This document shows, piece after piece, positions 8,126 through 16,783 of a stretch of 64,000 nucleotides of DNA. Position 1 is the stretch's first letter. Every line of letters starts with the position of its first letter. The translations under genes and the position numbers were made by a program. Origin of the DNA: an uncultured Chloroflexota bacterium (GTDB lineage Bacteria; Chloroflexota; Chloroflexia; Thermomicrobiales; UBA6265); assembly GCA_937901745.1 (NCBI GenBank), contig CALGSZ010000032.1, positions 67,934-131,933 on the forward strand, in the 5' to 3' direction. Under the pieces are notes generated by a model. That model did no database searches. It saw only the letters and a list, made by a program, of their open reading frames with translations, and had not been told where the DNA came from.

Positions 8126-10588
8126 ATGGTTCCGCGTCACATCGTGGCTCCAAGCCCCTTTCTTGTCTCAATTCTCGGTGTTCTCGCCGCCGTACTGACG
8201 TCCTTCGTTGGTTTCGCACCGGCTGGCGCTCAGGACCTCGAGCGCGGCTATGCCATCGTGTCCTCTAACCCGCTTAGTGACGCGGGCACGATCGGGCAAG
8301 AGGTCCTTTGCCAATGCATCACCCCGAACGATCGCATCACGGTGATTCGGACCACGGGCCAGGAGCCGATCTCGAGGGATCTTTCGAGCGAGACTGATTT
8401 CATCGACGCACTATGGCTCCTCGATATCGGCAATCGCGGCACGTATCAGCTTGCCATCGACTTCCGCCGCCAAGAGGGTCAGATTGTCGCCGAGATCTAC
8501 CAGGATCAGAACGGCGATGGGACCGTCGCGGTCACGCGATCCGGCGGGCAGTTCAGGGTGACCGAGCCAGGATTCTGGTCAATCCGCGTCATCGCGCGCG
8601 ATGGGTTCTGGCAGCGAGACGGACGCCTCGCGCCGAACTTCGACATCTCCGTGGACGATCGCTTGATGGCGACGTTCGGCGATTCCGTCTTTCGCGACAG
8701 GATGGCGAACGACGGAGTCGCGGACGTGGTCATTCGCGTCCGCGGACCGCGCCCCGACGATCCGCGCTCCTTCGACTGGCGCAACGTCTACACGCCGGTG
8801 CCCTCCAGCAGTGGCATCTATCGAACGACGCTGATGGTGCGGGAACGGGGACTCGAGCCCGCGTTCGCGCCGAGCTTCCCTTGGTATTTGCTCGGTCCGC
8901 CAGCCGGCTTCGTCAAGCCCTTGGGGAAGAGCTTCCCGCCCATTCAGGTCAACCCGGACGATGGACGCCTCACCACGATCGGTGAGTTCGTGGCCTCGCG
9001 CGGCAGCGACCAGAACTGGTTCACCTACTCGCTATTGCGCGTTGAACCCGGCAGCACGATCGAGCCCAACTTCGAAAGTCCGTTCGCGTACTACGACCTC
9101 GCGCAAGATCAGGACGGCGTCCCGGAGCTCCAAGTCCGCGTCGAGCGCTACATCCAAGACGATCCCTACCATCCGTCCGCGCTGTGGTCGCGAGGGAGTC
9201 CGCTGCAAGCCATTCGCTACTCCTGGGACCAATGGAATACGCGGAACTGGACCTTCAAGCTCGCGCTGCTCGGGCAACATTCAATAGAAGACAAGGTCCC
9301 GTTCCCCGAGTTCACGCTACAGACCATTCCCTATGACATCTATCCAGCGTGGGTCACCGGGCGCTCGTGGGACATCGTCACCTTCGTCGCCGCCGAGGAG
9401 CCTCTCTGGACGAGCGAGGGCATTTACGCCTGGGACTTCAGCCGCGGCCTGCGGGACAGCTATTACAGCGGAGCGAGCGAGTCTTCCGGCGGATTCGGCG
9501 AGAGCATTCAGCGAGGCCTACGCGGCGATTACAGCCTCCACCTCGCATCGCAGCCGTGGCTGACGTTCAACCCGATTGATCGCCAGCTGCACCTTGCCCG
9601 CGCGGAAGGCGGCGTTTGGACGATTGATGAACGCCGGCAGGTCCGCTACTTCAACGACGGCGGGGGCGAGGCCTACGATGGCTGGCAGCTCTGGGAAGAC
9701 GGGCAGCTCGCCGCCCAGCTGTATCGCGTGCCAGGCGGTCTCCTCTACAGCGACGACGACGAAACCCTCTACCTCCGCGCGGAGATTCCACACGAGCTCT
9801 TCCGTGTGCTGCCGCCAACCAACCACGAGGAATGGCAGCGCCTCGGCGAGCAGCTCCGCGCCTTTCAGCGTGATTTCGCGCCGGGCAACCTCCGCGCTTG
9901 GTTCGATCAATTCGGCGGCACGCCAGTCCGCGTCGCCTTTGGACCGCTGACCGACTTCCGGCGCGACGCGGATGGCGTCCGCTTCGTCGTGGCGGTGAGC
10001 GATGCCCATACCCAGGACCTCCTCGCGAACCTGACGGGCGCTCGACCCAACCTCGGCAGCCAGGTCGTCGAGCTTGCCGACGGCCGATGGCGGCTGGAGC
10101 CCGCCTCCTTCGCCCTCCCGCAAGTGACGATTTCGGCCGAGCAGGCAGCCGCGCTCCGCACCGGATCCGTCCGCGTCACGATCGAGAACCCCAGCAACAT
10201 CGATCTCGTCGGCGCGACGATCGAAGTGCAAGCAATCGCGGCCGATGGCGACACCCGCGCGGGCTTGGCCGACGAGGACCTGGATGTCGAGGCGGGAGCC
10301 CGGCAGGTTCTCGACCTCGATTGGAGCCCGCACGCTCCCGGTTTCTGGCGCGTCGAGGCGGCAATCTATCGCTCCGGCGTCGACGCTCGCACCGGCGAGC
10401 GCGTCATCCTCAGCCGCCAAGAGCGGGTAGTCCAAGTCCAGCCTCCCCCGACGATCGCCGGTGCTGAAGCCGCGCGGCTCGGCGGCACCGGCGACAGCAC
10501 CGGACGATTCGTGGCCATCGTCGGGTTAGTCGTCGTCGCGACGACGGCGGCCGGTATCGCGCTGCGCGAATCGAGGCAAACGGCATGA
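8126..10588 (+). CDS. Large secreted, C-terminally anchored protein of unknown function
   Basis: An 820-residue protein with a signal peptide (hydrophobic stretch about residues 12-35, ending PAGAQ) and one C-terminal TM helix (about 795-813) followed by a short basic tail, so it should be displayed on the outer face of the membrane. The middle is beta-rich, with many Tyr/Trp/Asp residues and repeated dates-and-units-like DxDGD stretches early on (DQNGDGTVAV). A segment near 680-770 looks like an Ig/CARDB-type fold (VRVTIENPSNIDLVGATIEV). I do not recognise a catalytic domain. Its stop overlaps the next start by four bases (ATGA), so it is co-translated with the polytopic membrane protein at the head of the glycan cluster. 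Confidence 0.85.
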   Translation: MVPRHIVAPSPFLVSILGVLAAVLTSFVGFAPAGAQDLERGYAIVSSNPLSDAGTIGQEVLCQCITPNDRITVIRTTGQEPISRDLSSETDFIDALWLLDIGNRGTYQLAIDFRRQEGQIVAEIYQDQNGDGTVAVTRSGGQFRVTEPGFWSIRVIARDGFWQRDGRLAPNFDISVDDRLMATFGDSVFRDRMANDGVADVVIRVRGPRPDDPRSFDWRNVYTPVPSSSGIYRTTLMVRERGLEPAFAPSFPWYLLGPPAGFVKPLGKSFPPIQVNPDDGRLTTIGEFVASRGSDQNWFTYSLLRVEPGSTIEPNFESPFAYYDLAQDQDGVPELQVRVERYIQDDPYHPSALWSRGSPLQAIRYSWDQWNTRNWTFKLALLGQHSIEDKVPFPEFTLQTIPYDIYPAWVTGRSWDIVTFVAAEEPLWTSEGIYAWDFSRGLRDSYYSGASESSGGFGESIQRGLRGDYSLHLASQPWLTFNPIDRQLHLARAEGGVWTIDERRQVRYFNDGGGEAYDGWQLWEDGQLAAQLYRVPGGLLYSDDDETLYLRAEIPHELFRVLPPTNHEEWQRLGEQLRAFQRDFAPGNLRAWFDQFGGTPVRVAFGPLTDFRRDADGVRFVVAVSDAHTQDLLANLTGARPNLGSQVVELADGRWRLEPASFALPQVTISAEQAAALRTGSVRVTIENPSNIDLVGATIEVQAIAADGDTRAGLADEDLDVEAGARQVLDLDWSPHAPGFWRVEAAIYRSGVDARTGERVILSRQERVVQVQPPPTIAGAEAARLGGTGDSTGRFVAIVGLVVVATTAAGIALRESRQTA

Positions 10589-12393
10589 CCAGCGGGGCCG
10601 CGACAACAATCGCCCCCTTCGAGCGCACGGTGCGCGCTGGCAGCCGCTGGGGCGTCGTGCCGCTGATGGTTGCTCTCGCGCTCGTCGCCGCGGTCTGGCT
10701 CCGGTACGCCGACCCGTGGGCCGACGTCGATACGGCAGTCCTTGCTCATGCCGCGCGAGCCGTGCTCAACGAGGGGACGGTCACGCCGAGCCAGGCGGCG
10801 TACGACCACGGCTTCGCGTATCCGACGCTCCTCGCCTCGCTTGCGGCCGTGACCGGGCTGCCGATCCGCGAGCTTCAAACCACCGTCCTGCCATGGTTGA
10901 CGGTGGCAACGGCGCTGATGGCGTTCGCCGCGTTCCGGGCGATCTCGGGGAGCGCGCGGGCCGGGGCAGTCGCCGCCTCCCTCCTCTTCGTGCAACCAGA
11001 CTTCCTCTTCGTCAATCAGCGCGGCAGCCACGAGAAGATGACGTGGACGCTCGTGCTCGCGCTGATCTTCGCCTTGATGGCGAGCCTGCGCGGGCGGCGG
11101 CTGCAAGAGGTCGCCCCATACGTCATCGTCTTTTATCTCTGTGGCTTCGCCTTCCTCTGCACGAACGCCTTCTTCGGCTCCTCGTTCACCACGATCATCC
11201 TGCTTTCGCTGCTCGGCGGCATCCTCGTCGCCCGCCGATTCTTCCGCGTTCACGCTTCTCGGCGGCTCTTGCCGCGCCTTGCATATGTCTTCATCGCCCT
11301 GACGATGCTGACCTACCTCATCGTCTTCTATCTCTACGCCCCGGCAACGAACAATCTCGCCAGCCTCGGCCGCCTCGTCGATCGCCTGGCCGCGCTCTAC
11401 CTCAACGTCGAAACCCAGGTTGAGAGCCGCGTCTCCTCGGCGGCAGCCGTCCGTTCGAACGCGGCCATCGCGCGCACGGATACGACCACATCGCCGTACG
11501 CCCCCGTCTCGCTTGCCTGGGCCAATACGCGCACGTTCTTTATGTTGACCACCTTTACCTGGGTGATGATCCTCTCGGCGCTGCTCGCTTGGCTCGCCCT
11601 GGGCACGAGCTTCCTCCGGCGTGGCGTCGCGCAGCGCGAGGTACCGCTCTTCCTCGTTTGGGCGTTCACCGCCGCGGCGGCGGTTCAGATCGCGGCCTCG
11701 GTGGCGACGGACTTCGCGGGCGCATTGGGAAGCAATCTGCAGCTTCGCCTCTTCCCCGTTTTCGCCATTTTCGCTGTGCCACTCGTCGTCGCCACGATCT
11801 TGCATTACCCGATGCCCCGCAGGTCCAAGTCACTCCGGTGGACCGTGATCGCCACCGGCGTCACCCTGCCGACGGCAATCGCCGCCGCCTATCCCCCCGC
11901 CATGGCCGTCGCGTTCCCGGGCGCGCTGGTCTTGATGTACGTCGTGCTCAACTGGCGTCAGTCGCTCATGGCGCGGCGTCTTGCAACGGTCATCGGAGTC
12001 GGAGCGTTCCTGTACTTCGCCGGCGCGGCCACGCTGAAGGCGACCAACGATCCCCTCGTCAGCAACAAGTGGACGTTCTACAGCGATGCCGAAGCCTACG
12101 GTCTGCGTTGGGGCAACGAGCATCTCGCGCGCATGCTCGTCTGGGCCGAGTTCGATGAGCGCTTGCGCGAGGCGAACGAGCTGCTCCTTCCCGACCGCGG
12201 CGGAGCGACCGAGGCGCTCTGGACCCGCAGCCAAACCAGCTCGGTTCGCTACGTCTTCATGAGCGACATCATCGCCGCTCGATCGGCCCGCATCGGCGGC
12301 ATCCTGCCCGATACCCGCGACGACGACCGCATCTATGACAACGGCCGCGTCTCGATCACTCACCGCGTGCCGCAAACGCCTTACCAGCCATGA
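10585..12393 (+). CDS. Polytopic membrane protein, possible GT-C glycosyltransferase
   Basis: A 602-residue protein with about 11-13 TM helices. The first extracytoplasmic loop carries acidic residues (DPWADVDTAVL) where GT-C enzymes place their catalytic Asp, and the following helices are arranged as in ArnT/PMT-like proteins; this similarity is by layout, not by a diagnostic motif. A C-terminal soluble part from about residue 490 ends in a short beta-rich tail. It overlaps the preceding secreted-protein gene by four bases and is followed by methyltransferase, glycosyltransferase and sugar-nucleotide genes, which supports a role in surface-glycan assembly. It could alternatively be a polymerase or transporter. 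Confidence 0.75.
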   Translation: MTSGAATTIAPFERTVRAGSRWGVVPLMVALALVAAVWLRYADPWADVDTAVLAHAARAVLNEGTVTPSQAAYDHGFAYPTLLASLAAVTGLPIRELQTTVLPWLTVATALMAFAAFRAISGSARAGAVAASLLFVQPDFLFVNQRGSHEKMTWTLVLALIFALMASLRGRRLQEVAPYVIVFYLCGFAFLCTNAFFGSSFTTIILLSLLGGILVARRFFRVHASRRLLPRLAYVFIALTMLTYLIVFYLYAPATNNLASLGRLVDRLAALYLNVETQVESRVSSAAAVRSNAAIARTDTTTSPYAPVSLAWANTRTFFMLTTFTWVMILSALLAWLALGTSFLRRGVAQREVPLFLVWAFTAAAAVQIAASVATDFAGALGSNLQLRLFPVFAIFAVPLVVATILHYPMPRRSKSLRWTVIATGVTLPTAIAAAYPPAMAVAFPGALVLMYVVLNWRQSLMARRLATVIGVGAFLYFAGAATLKATNDPLVSNKWTFYSDAEAYGLRWGNEHLARMLVWAEFDERLREANELLLPDRGGATEALWTRSQTSSVRYVFMSDIIAARSARIGGILPDTRDDDRIYDNGRVSITHRVPQTPYQP

Positions 12394-12452
12394 ATCGCTC
12401 GCGAGCCTAGCTACTGGGAAGCCTTAGTCTCAAGGGATTCGGAGATAAGTCA

Positions 12453-13397
12453 ATGGAAATGATCAATCGTTACAAGGACAGGAGCTCTGTCATCAGGCCG
12501 CTGAAGGAATCGTCGTTTCGTCTCTTCCTAGCTCTCGACAATATCGGCATCCACGTGCTGCCCAAGCATTACTACACGCCGGTTCCCGACCGCCGGTGGC
12601 TGCTCCGTCACCGATCCGCGTGGATGGGCCGCGTCCCGCTTCAGATTCCGGGCTGGGATCTGGACAAGCACCTCGCCTGGCTCGAAACGACCTGCTCGCC
12701 TTACTACCAAGAAGTCAAGGGATTGGACGTCTACGAATCGTTGAAGGAGTACGGCGAGGGATTCGGCGCAATTGAATCCCAAGTGCTGCACTGCTTCATC
12801 CGCGCGATGAAGCCTCGCCGGATCGTCGAGATCGGCAGTGGGGTATCCACCGCCTGCATGCTCCACGCCGTGTCGATGAACGGCGGGACCAAGTTCGGAA
12901 CGGAGATCACCTGCATCGAGCCGTACCCGAAGCCAGCCTTCCGGCGCCTCTCCCCGATCACGCATATCCAAGAGCTCTGTCAGAGCGTACCCGAGTCGGT
13001 CTTCACGACCCTCGATCGCGGAGATCTGCTGTTCATCGATTCGACGCATTCGGTCAAGACCGGCTCGGACGTCGTCCACCTCTATCTGAAGGTCGTTCCG
13101 CTACTTCGACCTGGGGTCTTCATTCACATCCACGACATGAATCTTCCCTATGCCTATTTCCGGGATGAGCTGGAGAACTATTTCGGCTGGCAAGAGACGG
13201 CGCTCGTCATCGCCTGGCTGACGCACAATCCGAAGCTTCAAGTCCTCGCCAGCCTGTCGGCGCTGCAATATGACCGGCCGAACGAGCTCAAGTCGATCCT
13301 GACCGACTACCAGCCCCAAGCAAACGTCGAAGGGCTTCGCCCCTCGCCTTCGGCTCCCGGCCATTTCCCATCGAGCCTTTGGCTCCAATCGGCTTGA
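12453..13397 (+). CDS. Class I SAM-dependent methyltransferase (Methyltransf_24-like)
   Basis: A 314-residue soluble protein. The SAM-binding motif I is RRIVEIGSGVSTACML near residue 125, motif II around ITCIEPYP, and the acidic motif IV region LLFIDSTHSVKTGSDV about residue 190, followed by HIHDMNLPY. This pattern belongs to the class that includes sugar O-methyltransferases in capsule and O-antigen loci. Sugar or glycan methylation is an inference from the neighbours. Two in-frame ATG codons six bases apart (12453 and 12459) both suit the upstream AGATAAG sequence. Confidence 0.85.
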   Translation: MEMINRYKDRSSVIRPLKESSFRLFLALDNIGIHVLPKHYYTPVPDRRWLLRHRSAWMGRVPLQIPGWDLDKHLAWLETTCSPYYQEVKGLDVYESLKEYGEGFGAIESQVLHCFIRAMKPRRIVEIGSGVSTACMLHAVSMNGGTKFGTEITCIEPYPKPAFRRLSPITHIQELCQSVPESVFTTLDRGDLLFIDSTHSVKTGSDVVHLYLKVVPLLRPGVFIHIHDMNLPYAYFRDELENYFGWQETALVIAWLTHNPKLQVLASLSALQYDRPNELKSILTDYQPQANVEGLRPSPSAPGHFPSSLWLQSA

Positions 13398-13497
13398 CAT
13401 GCATATGAACGCGAGCCCGCGAAGCATGTTGCCCTGTCTTGAGCACCGCAATCGGAACGGCGATGTGCGCGAGCGACCTGGCGTTGGAGGACGGTAC

Positions 13498-14709
13498 ATG
13501 AATCTGGTCGGTCGAGAAGCGTCGAATTCCTCTAGCACGAGGCGCCTCCGCGTCGGCCTCGTCGCGTATGGCATCGATCGCCCCTTCTCCGGGATCGGCC
13601 GCTACGCGATCCAGCTTTCCGACGCGCTGCAGCGCTGCCAGCATGACATGGAATTCGTTCTCCTCTCCCCGATCGGCCAGAGCTCAGCGCCGTTCAATCG
13701 CCAACTCCTCAACCGTCCTTTGAAAAGCGCCCGCAAGCTGCCGCTGATGATGACGGCCGGCCCGCTCGAGGTTGGCCTACAAGCGCGGGCGCTGAGGCTG
13801 GACGTGGTCCACGACCTCGCGGGTGGCTCATTTTTCTATCTTCCTCGCCAGATCGCTCCATTCGTCCGCGTGGTAACGATTCACGACGCGATTCCCTATG
13901 TCTATCCCGAGACGCACGCCCGGCTGACGAATCTGCTGTTCCACCAATACATTCCGCGCACGCTGCGATTCGTCGACCGGATCATCACCGACAGCGAGTG
14001 CTCCAAGCGCGACATCGAGCGCTTCTTCCGCACCGGTGACGGGATGGTGACGACCATCGCCTGTGGCGTCGACCAGCGATTTCGCCCCCAGCCACAAGAC
14101 CGGATTGACGAGGTCCTCGGGCGATATGGGGTCGAGCCGCCTTATCTCCTCATCGTTGGCGCATTGCAGGCGAGAAAGAACGTCGAAACCGCGCTGGAAG
14201 CGTTCGCTCGCCTGAAAGCGACGGGGATGCCGCACCGGCTCGTCGTCGTCGGCAAGCAAGTCTGGAAAACCGAGGGGATCTTCCGCCGCCTGACCGATCT
14301 CGGGCTCGAACACGTCACACAGTTCACGGGTTACGTCGACGACGAGGATCTGCCAGCCATTTATGCCGGCGCCGCGTGCTTCTTGTTCCCCTCGCTCTAC
14401 GAGGGATTCGGATTGCCACCGCTGGAGGCGATGGCATGCGGCACGCCCGTCGTCGTGTCGAACGCGTCGTCCCTGCCGGAGGTCGTCGGCGATGCCGGTT
14501 TGCTCGTCCCTCCCCGCGACGTGGACGGGTTTGCCGACGCCATCCGGCGTGTCATCGAGGAACCCGCTCTCGCCATGTGCCTCCGGGCGCGCGGTCTCGA
14601 GCGGGCGCGCATGTTCACCTGGGAGCGGGCCGCCGCGGCCCACGCGGCCATCTACCGTCAGGCAGCGGCCGAATTGGGCCGCGCTCCAGCCACCACTGCC
14701 CACCGCTGA
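13498..14709 (+). CDS. Glycosyltransferase family 1/4 protein (GT-B fold)
   Basis: A 403-residue retaining GT-B enzyme. The N-terminal glycine-rich acceptor motif is SGIGRYA; the C-terminal domain has the GT4 donor signature FPSLYEGFGLPPLEAMACGTPVV, with both glutamates, followed by SSLPEVVGDAG. The frame stays open back to 13399, but the ATG at 13498 is preferred because GGAGG lies 7 bases upstream and the intervening stretch is not conserved-looking. The closest style is mannosyl/rhamnosyl transferases, in keeping with the GDP-mannose dehydratase genes downstream. Donor and acceptor are unknown. Confidence 0.9.
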   Translation: MNLVGREASNSSSTRRLRVGLVAYGIDRPFSGIGRYAIQLSDALQRCQHDMEFVLLSPIGQSSAPFNRQLLNRPLKSARKLPLMMTAGPLEVGLQARALRLDVVHDLAGGSFFYLPRQIAPFVRVVTIHDAIPYVYPETHARLTNLLFHQYIPRTLRFVDRIITDSECSKRDIERFFRTGDGMVTTIACGVDQRFRPQPQDRIDEVLGRYGVEPPYLLIVGALQARKNVETALEAFARLKATGMPHRLVVVGKQVWKTEGIFRRLTDLGLEHVTQFTGYVDDEDLPAIYAGAACFLFPSLYEGFGLPPLEAMACGTPVVVSNASSLPEVVGDAGLLVPPRDVDGFADAIRRVIEEPALAMCLRARGLERARMFTWERAAAAHAAIYRQAAAELGRAPATTAHR

Positions 14710-14761
14710 CGCGGTGGCGAGCCACGGAACGTCTTGCGGTCGTGCAAGGAAGGAGACAGCA

Positions 14762-15769
14762 ATGCCGACGGCACTCATCACGGGAATCACGGGGCAAGAC
14801 GGCAGTTACCTCGCGGAATACCTTCTGGACCTCGGCTATCGCGTCGTCGGGGTTACACGCCGGACGAGCACGGACACGGGTAGCCGCATTGGGCACCTGC
14901 GCGACCGGATTGAGCTCGCCAGCGCCGACTTGCTCGACCAGACCTCGCTCCTCGCACTCGTCGAGCAGTTCCAGCCGGATGAGGTCTACAACCTCGCCGC
15001 GCAGAGCTTCGTCCCGACCTCTTGGGAGCAGCCGGTGCTGACCGGGGAGTTCACGGCACTCGGCGTTACCCGTCTCCTCGAAGCGGTCCGGCTCGCGAAA
15101 CCCAACGCGCGGTTCTATCAAGCTTCGTCGTCAGAGATGTTCGGGAAGGTCCAGGCCGTCCCCCAGAACGAGCGCACCCCGTTCTACCCGCGCTCGCCAT
15201 ACGGCGTTTCCAAGCTGTACGGCCACTGGATCACGGTTAACTACCGTGAGAGCTACGGGCTCCACGCCTCATCCGGCATCTTGTTCAACCACGAGTCACC
15301 GCGACGCGGATTGGAGTTCGTGACGCGGAAAATCACCTACGGCGTCGCCCGCATCAAGCATGGGATCGACCGGGAGCTGCGGCTCGGCAACCTCGAGGCG
15401 CGGCGCGACTGGGGCTTCGCGGGTGACTATGTCCGCGCCATGCACCTGATGCTCCAGCAAGATGAGCCCGGCGACTACGTCATCGCCACCGGAGAAACGC
15501 ACTCCGTCCGTGAGTTCTGCGAGCTTGCCTTCGGCATCGTCGGTCTGGACTGGCAGGACTACGTCGTCGTCGATCCGGCGTTCTACCGGCCCGCTGAGGT
15601 CGATCTCCTGGTCGGCGATGCCTCGCACGCCCGCCGGGTGCTCGGATGGGAGCCCGCCGTCAACTTCGAGGAGCTTGTGCGCCTCATGGTCGAGGCGGAT
15701 CTCGCTCTGGTTGCCGACGAAATCGCTCGCGGCGTAATCCGCCGGGAGACGATGGTCGGCGTTGGGTAG
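14762..15769 (+). CDS. gmd: GDP-mannose 4,6-dehydratase
   Basis: A 335-residue extended SDR with the NADP-binding motif TGITGQDGSYLAEYL at the N-terminus, catalytic SSSEMFG (Ser/Glu) and YGVSK (Tyr/Lys), and the GMD-type NHESPRRG and FVTRKI segments that bind GDP-mannose. It would convert GDP-mannose to GDP-4-dehydro-6-deoxymannose, the precursor of GDP-fucose, GDP-rhamnose or GDP-perosamine. The frame is open further upstream (to 14363) but that part is the shadow of the glycosyltransferase; AAGGAGAC 7 bases before 14762 fixes the start. It is slightly shorter than typical GMD. A paralogue follows after 3 bases. Confidence 0.95.
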   Translation: MPTALITGITGQDGSYLAEYLLDLGYRVVGVTRRTSTDTGSRIGHLRDRIELASADLLDQTSLLALVEQFQPDEVYNLAAQSFVPTSWEQPVLTGEFTALGVTRLLEAVRLAKPNARFYQASSSEMFGKVQAVPQNERTPFYPRSPYGVSKLYGHWITVNYRESYGLHASSGILFNHESPRRGLEFVTRKITYGVARIKHGIDRELRLGNLEARRDWGFAGDYVRAMHLMLQQDEPGDYVIATGETHSVREFCELAFGIVGLDWQDYVVVDPAFYRPAEVDLLVGDASHARRVLGWEPAVNFEELVRLMVEADLALVADEIARGVIRRETMVGVG

Positions 15770-15772
15770 CCA

Positions 15773-16780
15773 ATGGTTACCGCGCTCATCACTGGTATCG
15801 GCGGACAAGACGGCGTCTACCTGGCCCAACATCTACGGGATCGAGGCGTTGAAGTCTGGGGGCTGACGCGCTCAGGCTCGCTGCCGCCGGAGCTGTCATT
15901 CGTGCACGCCACGCCGTCCGCCGACATACGGAATCAGCAAGAACTCGAGGGAGCCATCGCGGCGGCCAAGCCGGACGAGATCTACCACCTCGCCGCTCAA
16001 TCCTCGGTCATGGCGTCATGGGACGACCCGGTCGGCACGGGTGACATCACCGGCCTCGGTACCGCGCGCCTCCTGGAAGCCGTCCGCCGCTGCGCGCCTT
16101 CCGCGCGCGTCTTCGTCGCCTCGTCGAGCGAAGTGTTCGGTGAGCCAGACCGATCCCCACAAGACGAGACGACGCCGATCCGCCCGGCCTCACCGTACGG
16201 CGCGGCGAAAGCCTACTCGCATCACCTGGCGCACATGTATCGCCGCCGGCATGGACTCTTCGTCGCCGTGGGCATTCTCTACAACCACGAGTCGCCGCGC
16301 CGGCCAGCCGCGTTCGTCACGCGCAAGATCGCGCGCGGCGCGGTCGCCATCGCGCGCGGCGAGCAGAAAGAGCTGCGTCTCGGGAATCTGGAGGCGCGGC
16401 GCGACTGGGGTTACGCGGGCGATTACGTCCGCGCGATGCACCTGATGCTCCAGCAGGACGAGCCAAGCGATTACGTCATCGCGACCGGAGAAGCGCACAC
16501 CGTCCGCGAACTGTGCGAGCTTGCCTTCGCTCGCGTCGGGCTCGACTACCGCGATTATGTGCGGAGCGATCCCGCCCTTTGGCGACCTGCCGAGCCAGTC
16601 CCGCTCGTCGGGGACATCGGTAAGGCGCGAGCCGAGCTCGGCTGGTCACCTTCGATGTCGTTCCGCCAGCTAGTCAATCTCCTGATCGACGCGGAGCTCG
16701 GTTGGGCGTCCTCGCTGCCCGTTCCCCAGTTGGGCGATCTCCTCATGGATGTCGTGATTTCGGACGAACGGTCAGGGTAA
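15773..16780 (+). CDS. Second GDP-mannose 4,6-dehydratase-like SDR (paralogue of upstream gene)
   Basis: Exactly the same length (335 residues) and layout as the preceding gmd: TGIGGQDGVYLAQHL, SSSEVFG, YGAAK, NHESPRRP and FVTRKI are all present. Divergence is greatest at the N-terminus, while a block around residues 202-251 is almost identical to residues 207-256 of the first copy, at both protein and DNA level. This suggests tandem duplication with partial conversion. It may be a second GMD, a GDP-4-keto-6-deoxymannose reductase/epimerase partner, or form a heteromer with the first. Only 3 bases separate the two genes, and 3 the next. Confidence 0.85.
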   Translation: MVTALITGIGGQDGVYLAQHLRDRGVEVWGLTRSGSLPPELSFVHATPSADIRNQQELEGAIAAAKPDEIYHLAAQSSVMASWDDPVGTGDITGLGTARLLEAVRRCAPSARVFVASSSEVFGEPDRSPQDETTPIRPASPYGAAKAYSHHLAHMYRRRHGLFVAVGILYNHESPRRPAAFVTRKIARGAVAIARGEQKELRLGNLEARRDWGYAGDYVRAMHLMLQQDEPSDYVIATGEAHTVRELCELAFARVGLDYRDYVRSDPALWRPAEPVPLVGDIGKARAELGWSPSMSFRQLVNLLIDAELGWASSLPVPQLGDLLMDVVISDERSG

Positions 16781-16783
16781 GGA

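Noticed and set aside
16041..16445. 134-residue frame inside the second dehydratase
   Set aside because: Frame-shifted shadow of a well-conserved enzyme.
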